Source: a virus
Direction: 5' to 3' (one strand)
Virus record (IMG/VR): IMGVR_UViG_3300005577_000027
Location: 1-64,000 of that record
DNA: 64,000 nt
Shown here: piece after piece, positions 59,556 to 64,000 of the stretch
Layout of the letters: every line of letters begins with the position of its first letter
How positions within the stretch are numbered: the stretch's first letter is position 1
Notes under the pieces: model-generated
What the model was told of the DNA's origin: nothing
What the model saw: only the letters and a program-made list of their open reading frames with translations
Database searches by the model: none
Made by a program: the position numbers and the translations under genes

Positions 59556-61781
59556 TTATTTAATAGTTTTTGCAGCTTTGAATATTTTTTTAATCTTCTT
59601 GGGAACATCATCAATTTTTGAATATTTATTTGGATTCAGAGCTTCATTTTTTAAATCTTCTCTATGGTAGCAATTAGGATATCCCATACAAAATAAAACA
59701 TTTTGTTCTTGATAAATTGTTTGATATAAATGATTTCCACATTTTGGACACCGTTTTCCATATGGAACTTTACTATTACCTTTACAAGAAATATCTAAAC
59801 AGGCTAAATAAGGACCAAATTTTCCATCACGTTTAGTCATTGGTCCCGAACATTTAGGACAAGTGATTCCATCGTAAACTTCTCTATTATCTTTTATAAC
59901 TGGTTTCCCATCAATAATTGTGCAAGAAACCGTATTTTTACAATCAATTATATGTTTTCCACCACATGATAGATAGAATCCGTATTGGCCATGCATTATT
60001 ATAAAATTATACTGTTTGCATTTATTACATAATATATCAGTTTTACCTTCATCACTTCTATGTTGATAAGCTATTTTTAATTCTTTTTCAAATAATTTAT
60101 AAAAATCATCAACCGCATCTTCATATGATAATTTCCCATCAGCAACTAAATCTAATTTTTCTTCCATTAAAAGCGTATAATCATAATCTATAAATTTAAA
60201 ATGTTTCTTAAGTTTTTCGATTACTTTTTTACCAATATCAGTTCCATGATAAGTTTTATTTTTCAATTCTACATAATCACGATCTTTAATTTTTGTAACA
60301 ATTGTAGCGAAAGTACTCGGCCTTCCAATTCCCTTTTTCTCTAATTCTTTAATTAATGCACCCTCTGAATATCTTGGTAAAGGCTGTGTGAATTTTTGTT
60401 CACACTTTACTTTTGGAGTAATAAGATTTAATTTATCTCCAATTTTTAAATCAGGAAGAGTAATATCATCGTCTTCATCCTGATCTTGAGTTATCGCTAA
60501 CCATCCTGAAGATTTTAATGTTTTTCCATTAGCTTTTAATTCATGTCCAGAAGAAGATTTAATTAAAACTGTAACCGTATCAAAAATTGCCGGCTCCATT
60601 TGAGAGGCTACAAATCTTTCCCAAATTAATTTATATATTTTTTTATGATTTTGGTCTTCAAAAAATATATCTTCAGGATCTTTTCCAATATCGGTAACTC
60701 TAATAGCTTCATGACCATCTTGAGCATTAGATTTAGCGGTAAATAAATTTGGTTTAATAGGAATACTATAATTATTATTTTTTAAATAATTACGTAATTC
60801 TTCTATAGATTCTGGAGATGATCGTACAGAATCAGTACGCATATAAGAAATGTACCCTCTTTCATACAAATTTTGAGCAATTTTCATGGTTAAGTCGGCA
60901 CTTAGTCCAAATTTAGCTCCAGCCGCTTGTTGTAATGAAGATGTAATTAATGGAGGAAATGGATTTTTCTTCTTTTCTTTTGCCTCAATATTAATAATAG
61001 TAAAATCATCACCTTCTAAATCTAATTTTACTTTGTTTGCATCATTTTTATTTAATATTTTCTTATTATATTTGGCTTGGAATTTATTCTCAGCATCATT
61101 TTTAGTTAAAGTTGCAAAAATATTCCAATATTCTTCAGGTATGAATTTTTCTATCTCTTCTTCTCTATCAATAATCAATCGTACAGCTGGACTTTGAACT
61201 CTGCCAGCGCTATAAACTTGCTTTTTTTCAGCATTTTGGACTGATTGAAATGCGGTTCTTAACCATGGACTTGCTAAATATCCTGTTATTTTATCAATAG
61301 CCATTCTGCATTTTTGAGCAGAAACAAGATTATGATTTATTTCATGTTTATTTTTTAATGCATTTAATATAGCATTTTTAGTAATTTCTCCAAAAGAAAT
61401 TCTATAAATTGGGACTCCTACAGATTCTAAACATTCATATAAATCTTGGGCTATAGCTTCTCCTTCTCTATCAGGGTCAGTAGCAATTAATATTTCTTTA
61501 CAATCTGTGGCAGCATCTAAAATAACTTGAAGTTTATCTTTTTGCTTAGGAATTAATGTTTTACACATTCTATAATTAGATCCAGGTGTAATATCTACAC
61601 CTAAACCATTATAACGTTTATCAGAAAGTTCCATTACATGACCAAATGAAGCTCTTACTAAGTATTCTTCATCAGAATCTTTAAGATACTTTTCAATTGT
61701 TCTTTGTTTTCCAGGACTTTCAATAACAATTAATATTTTATTTTTAGTTTTTTTACGTACCATAATTAATATATCTACCAT
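59556..61781 (-). CDS. topA: DNA topoisomerase I (type IA)
   Basis: 741 residues. Toprim domain: ILIVIESPGK near residue 17 and ATDPDREGEA at 101-109. The catalytic tyrosine is Tyr313 in RGYISYMRTDS. RPSTFATIVTKIKDRDYV is the conserved RPSTxA segment. The C-terminus has three zinc-finger units: CNKCKQYN...CGG, CPKCSGPM...CLDISC and CPKCGNH...CMGYPNC. This is the full bacterial TopA organisation, so it can relax negative supercoils alone. The start is set at the ATG with GAGG 9 bases upstream. The upstream region is divergent with the interrupted plus-strand gene. Confidence 0.95.
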   Translation of the reverse strand: MVDILIMVRKKTKNKILIVIESPGKQRTIEKYLKDSDEEYLVRASFGHVMELSDKRYNGLGVDITPGSNYRMCKTLIPKQKDKLQVILDAATDCKEILIATDPDREGEAIAQDLYECLESVGVPIYRISFGEITKNAILNALKNKHEINHNLVSAQKCRMAIDKITGYLASPWLRTAFQSVQNAEKKQVYSAGRVQSPAVRLIIDREEEIEKFIPEEYWNIFATLTKNDAENKFQAKYNKKILNKNDANKVKLDLEGDDFTIINIEAKEKKKNPFPPLITSSLQQAAGAKFGLSADLTMKIAQNLYERGYISYMRTDSVRSSPESIEELRNYLKNNNYSIPIKPNLFTAKSNAQDGHEAIRVTDIGKDPEDIFFEDQNHKKIYKLIWERFVASQMEPAIFDTVTVLIKSSSGHELKANGKTLKSSGWLAITQDQDEDDDITLPDLKIGDKLNLITPKVKCEQKFTQPLPRYSEGALIKELEKKGIGRPSTFATIVTKIKDRDYVELKNKTYHGTDIGKKVIEKLKKHFKFIDYDYTLLMEEKLDLVADGKLSYEDAVDDFYKLFEKELKIAYQHRSDEGKTDILCNKCKQYNFIIMHGQYGFYLSCGGKHIIDCKNTVSCTIIDGKPVIKDNREVYDGITCPKCSGPMTKRDGKFGPYLACLDISCKGNSKVPYGKRCPKCGNHLYQTIYQEQNVLFCMGYPNCYHREDLKNEALNPNKYSKIDDVPKKIKKIFKAAKTIK

Positions 61782-61843
61782 TATATATAACCTCGAAGTT
61801 CAATATTTTGTAATAAAATGATAATATTATAACATATATTTAA

Positions 61844-61942
61844 ATGATTATTAAATATGTTTCTTTAGAAGAATATTTTAATGATAAATTAAAAATGCTG
61901 GAATGCAGAAAAAACACATCTGCATACATTTACAGCAGTTAG
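61844..61942 (+). pseudogene. 5' part of a plus-strand gene cut by the IS607 element
   Basis: Starting at an ATG, MIIKYVSLEEYFNDKLKMLE is followed by CRKNTSAYIYSS and a TAG. It opens divergently from topA and stops within 10 bases of the end of tnpB, so the last codons may already be element sequence. A plus-strand coding frame resumes on the other side of the element. Interruption is inferred from position and composition. Confidence 0.55.
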
Positions 61943-61950
61943 ATATATTC

Positions 61951-63237
61951 TTATCGTTTATATCTTTTATTTGTATCCGGGACTACAATCTCCGAACCAT
62001 TTAAGTTAAAAAATCCCTCTTCTTTCCAGAAGAATTCTTTAATTTCTCTTAAAGAAGCAAAAAGAATAAACGAAAAAGAAAGTTTGATTTCATGATTTAA
62101 ACTTGCATTTAAATCCGCATCTGTTTGAAAAGAACAGTGTTTACAACTGAAATCCTTACCTTTTCTATTCTTCTTACTTACATAACCACATGAACTACAT
62201 CTCTGAGAACGAAATGGTGAACTCTGCTCAACAATCCGGACGCCAGATTGTTGAGCTATATCTATCAATTTCTCTCTTATCAAAGTTTCATTAAAGTAGT
62301 TTAAAAATTTCCCCACATTTTTCTTATACCTAAAATTTGAAATTTTTTCTAAATTAATTTGAGATATTTTAGAAAAATCTAATTGTTTTATTGACCAATT
62401 AATATAATTATCTCTCTGGGCTTTTACTTTATTAAAAGCTTTAGAACCTTTAGTTTTTCTTTTAAGTTTATTCAAAATATAATTTAAATCATGACCATGT
62501 TTATTTTTAGGAGTAATTTGAGAATCCGACAAAGTTACACAGCTATTTATACCTTGATCGGCTCCAACTACTCTTCCTTCTTTTTTCGGTTCAGGTATAG
62601 GAACTTCAAAAACTAATTTAATATTATTTTTTGAAATCATTAAACCAGAAAGCAATTTTCCTTCAGATTCTAATTTTCTTGTATGTTTATGATAATTAAA
62701 AGGAATTTTAATTTTACCGAAAGTTTTGCCGATAGAACTCAAAGTTAAAACATGATCAAAATGTTTAATATTTGATTTTTCTACTCGGGAACAGATTGAA
62801 TTGAGATTCGGTTCTATATAGTCAACCGAAGGTTTTTTTAATGTAAGATTATTAATTTTACGAGTCAACGAACGAGTTCGTTGACCATCATTTTGAAGCT
62901 TATTTCGTACATATATTAATCTTTTTCTTTTATCAATATGGCTAGCAATTATTCCACAAGCTTGATTTGCGGCACATTTTAATGCTCTTGCGGATAAAAT
63001 TGTTTTATAATTTATATTAACAGTAGGGATAAATTTCGGACAATCTAATTGATCATTTTTAACATCAAATATTTTTTCAGAATCATTTGATTTATAAGTA
63101 ATTTTATTATTCCAGAGGTAATCAATGAAAAATAGGGTAGCCTTGTAATATTCATCAATAAACAAAGACAAATTTGAATCTTTAATAAGATTAAGATTTG
63201 AAATTTTAATAATCGATGTTTTATACGTTTTGTTCAT
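61951..63237 (-). CDS. tnpB: TnpB RNA-guided nuclease of the IS607-type element
   Basis: 428 residues. The RuvC-like catalytic residues are all present: Asp227 in GRVVGADQGINS, Glu297 in SQINLEKIS and Asp375 in TDADLNAS. A four-Cys zinc ribbon lies between the last two (CSSCGYV 347-353, CKHCSF 365-370). TnpB proteins, the ancestors of Cas12, cut DNA guided by an omega RNA encoded at the 3' end of the element and help it persist. It looks intact. The start overlaps the tnpA stop by 17 bases. Confidence 0.93.
   Translation of the reverse strand: MNKTYKTSIIKISNLNLIKDSNLSLFIDEYYKATLFFIDYLWNNKITYKSNDSEKIFDVKNDQLDCPKFIPTVNINYKTILSARALKCAANQACGIIASHIDKRKRLIYVRNKLQNDGQRTRSLTRKINNLTLKKPSVDYIEPNLNSICSRVEKSNIKHFDHVLTLSSIGKTFGKIKIPFNYHKHTRKLESEGKLLSGLMISKNNIKLVFEVPIPEPKKEGRVVGADQGINSCVTLSDSQITPKNKHGHDLNYILNKLKRKTKGSKAFNKVKAQRDNYINWSIKQLDFSKISQINLEKISNFRYKKNVGKFLNYFNETLIREKLIDIAQQSGVRIVEQSSPFRSQRCSSCGYVSKKNRKGKDFSCKHCSFQTDADLNASLNHEIKLSFSFILFASLREIKEFFWKEEGFFNLNGSEIVVPDTNKRYKR
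62018..62056 (-). ncRNA. Candidate omega-RNA hairpins in the tnpB 3' region
   Basis: Two small hairpins, TCTTC-loop-GAAGA and TTCTTT-loop-AAAGAA, sit side by side within the last 110 bases of tnpB. Guide RNAs of TnpB are usually transcribed from this part of the element to its end. Extent and fold are guesses. Confidence 0.25.
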
Positions 63238-63796
63238 TTAAAATTTTTTTAATTTTATTTATTTTATTTTTACTTCTTCTTAATCCGTATAATCTACAAC
63301 AAAATGATGTAATAATAGATACAAGATCTTTAATTAAATCAACCTCATCTTCTTTATCATAATTAATGACAATGATTTTACAATCAAGTTTAGATAAAAG
63401 TTTTTCTAAAAAATTGAATCCAAATCTAGTTAATCGGTCTTTATTTTCAACGATAATAATTTTAGGATTCGAATCTATCATTTTTAATAATTCTCTGCGC
63501 TTATCATTCATACCAGATGCTACTTCTTTATATATTTTATTAACTGATAAGCCTTTAGACCTTGCAAAATCTTCACATCTTTGAACTTGGTATTCTAACT
63601 CTTTTTTTCGAGATTGATTAGAAACTCTACAATAAATAACACAAGAATTATTATCTGATATGTTTTCTTTTTCTAGAGATATTAGAATGGTACCTGTATC
63701 ATATTGTTTTGCGTTTGGTATTTTACCAGATTTAAACCATTTATAAGCAGTTAAGTAAGAAATACCTTGTAATTTAGCCCAATCGGATAATTTCAT
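63221..63796 (-). CDS. tnpA: IS607-type serine resolvase (TnpA)
   Basis: 191 residues from MKLSDWAKLQGISYLTAYKW. The N-terminus is a MerR-like HTH (GISYLTAYKWFKSGKIP). The catalytic domain has VIYCRVSNQSRKKELEYQVQ, whose serine is the nucleophile, then VENKDRLTRFGFNFLEKLL. The HTH-before-catalytic order is specific to IS607 transposases. No disrupting change is seen, so the element may be active. A GTG four codons upstream is an alternative start. Confidence 0.93.
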   Translation of the reverse strand: MKLSDWAKLQGISYLTAYKWFKSGKIPNAKQYDTGTILISLEKENISDNNSCVIYCRVSNQSRKKELEYQVQRCEDFARSKGLSVNKIYKEVASGMNDKRRELLKMIDSNPKIIIVENKDRLTRFGFNFLEKLLSKLDCKIIVINYDKEDEVDLIKDLVSIITSFCCRLYGLRRSKNKINKIKKILNEQNV

Positions 63797-63851
63797 AAAC
63801 TTATACACAATTATTGATATAATCTATAATAAAAAATAATAAAAAGATATA

Positions 63852-64000
63852 TTACCATCTAAATTTCGCTACACTTTAGATAAATATAAAAATTCAAACT
63901 CTGACTTATCTAAATCAAGTTTGACAATAGAATATTCTGAAGCTAAATTCAATTATAGCTTCGAGAAATATCAAAATTTAGCAGATTGGTTATTTTTTAT
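63852..64000 (+). pseudogene. 3' part of the interrupted plus-strand gene, running off the window
   Basis: A plus-strand frame without stops begins just outside the element and reads LPSKFRYTLDKYKNSNSDLS, KSSLTIEYSEAKFNYSFEKY, QNLADWLFF to the right edge. It has protein-like composition and no start codon of its own. It fits as the continuation of the gene that begins on the other side of the element. The family is not recognised. Confidence 0.5.

Larger units (their letters stand above)
61895..63850 (-). mobile_element. IS607-family element (tnpA-tnpB); ends approximate
   Basis: The pair of overlapping genes tnpA (serine resolvase) and tnpB is diagnostic of IS607. A 9-base AGATATATT occurs both just past the tnpB stop and about 50 bases upstream of tnpA, and could mark or mimic the ends. 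An inverted repeat ATGCAGA...TCTGCAT lies near the tnpB side. IS607 leaves no fixed target duplication, so borders are not certain. Confidence 0.7.

Overview
This window looks like part of the genome of a very large tailed bacteriophage (jumbo or huge phage). It is strongly AT-rich, almost every gene lies on the minus strand, and genes are packed with ATGA or TAATG overlaps and Shine-Dalgarno sequences of the AGGA/GAGG type. It carries phage packaging genes (large terminase, portal) beside a cell-like set of replication and translation genes. The host must be a bacterium, because the translation genes (IF-3, peptide deformylase, bS21, trigger factor) are bacterial types. The host genus cannot be told from the sequence.

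Layout, left to right; minus-strand transcription runs from high to low coordinates. 1-14.2 kb: a packaging and virion-type block with a large Pro/Lys/Glu-rich protein cut by the left edge, portal, terminase, eight uncharacterised genes, a CCA-adding-enzyme-like nucleotidyltransferase and a 15-codon mini-cistron. 14.3-16.3 kb: a GIY-YIG endonuclease, a paralogue lacking the nuclease domain with its own sigma70-like promoter, and a sigma-region-4-like protein. 16.3-22.0 kb: the Toprim half of a split primase and a tandem array of 18 intact small zinc-site proteins plus two decayed copies. 22-29 kb: DnaJ, a RuvC-like nuclease, a single-stranded DNA-binding protein, RecA and a second small-protein array. 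29-42 kb: DnaE-type polymerase, trigger factor, a RecB/Cas4-like nuclease, dNMP kinase, an SbcC/SbcD pair and the zinc-finger half of the primase. 42-45.3 kb: small genes and an array of MORN-variant repeat proteins. 45.3-62 kb: thioredoxin, peptide deformylase with a SEC-C tail, IF-3, HNH nucleases, an RlmN/Cfr-like radical SAM enzyme, an MT-A70 methyltransferase, bS21, a BCS1-like AAA ATPase and topoisomerase I. 61.9-63.8 kb: an IS607-type element (tnpA-tnpB) that seems to interrupt a plus-strand gene.

Two themes stand out. First, three families of small proteins that look unrelated in their N-terminal parts (a His/CxxC/Cys zinc-site family, a zinc-less family, and MORN-variant repeat proteins) end in nearly the same tail, consensus about LTxxEEWIIKNIIE. 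In all, 25 intact genes and four broken copies at four loci carry it. This looks like a shared C-terminal tag or docking helix on interchangeable N-terminal modules, and I know of no described system that matches it. Second, the phage encodes products that act at many steps of host translation: 30S subunit (IF-3, bS21), 23S rRNA (RlmN-like), tRNA 3' end (CCA enzyme), nascent-chain N-terminus (deformylase) and nascent-chain folding (trigger factor, DnaJ). Replication has its own polymerase, split primase, SSB, recombinase, end-processing nuclease and topoisomerase. I see no replicative helicase, sliding clamp or major capsid gene in the window.
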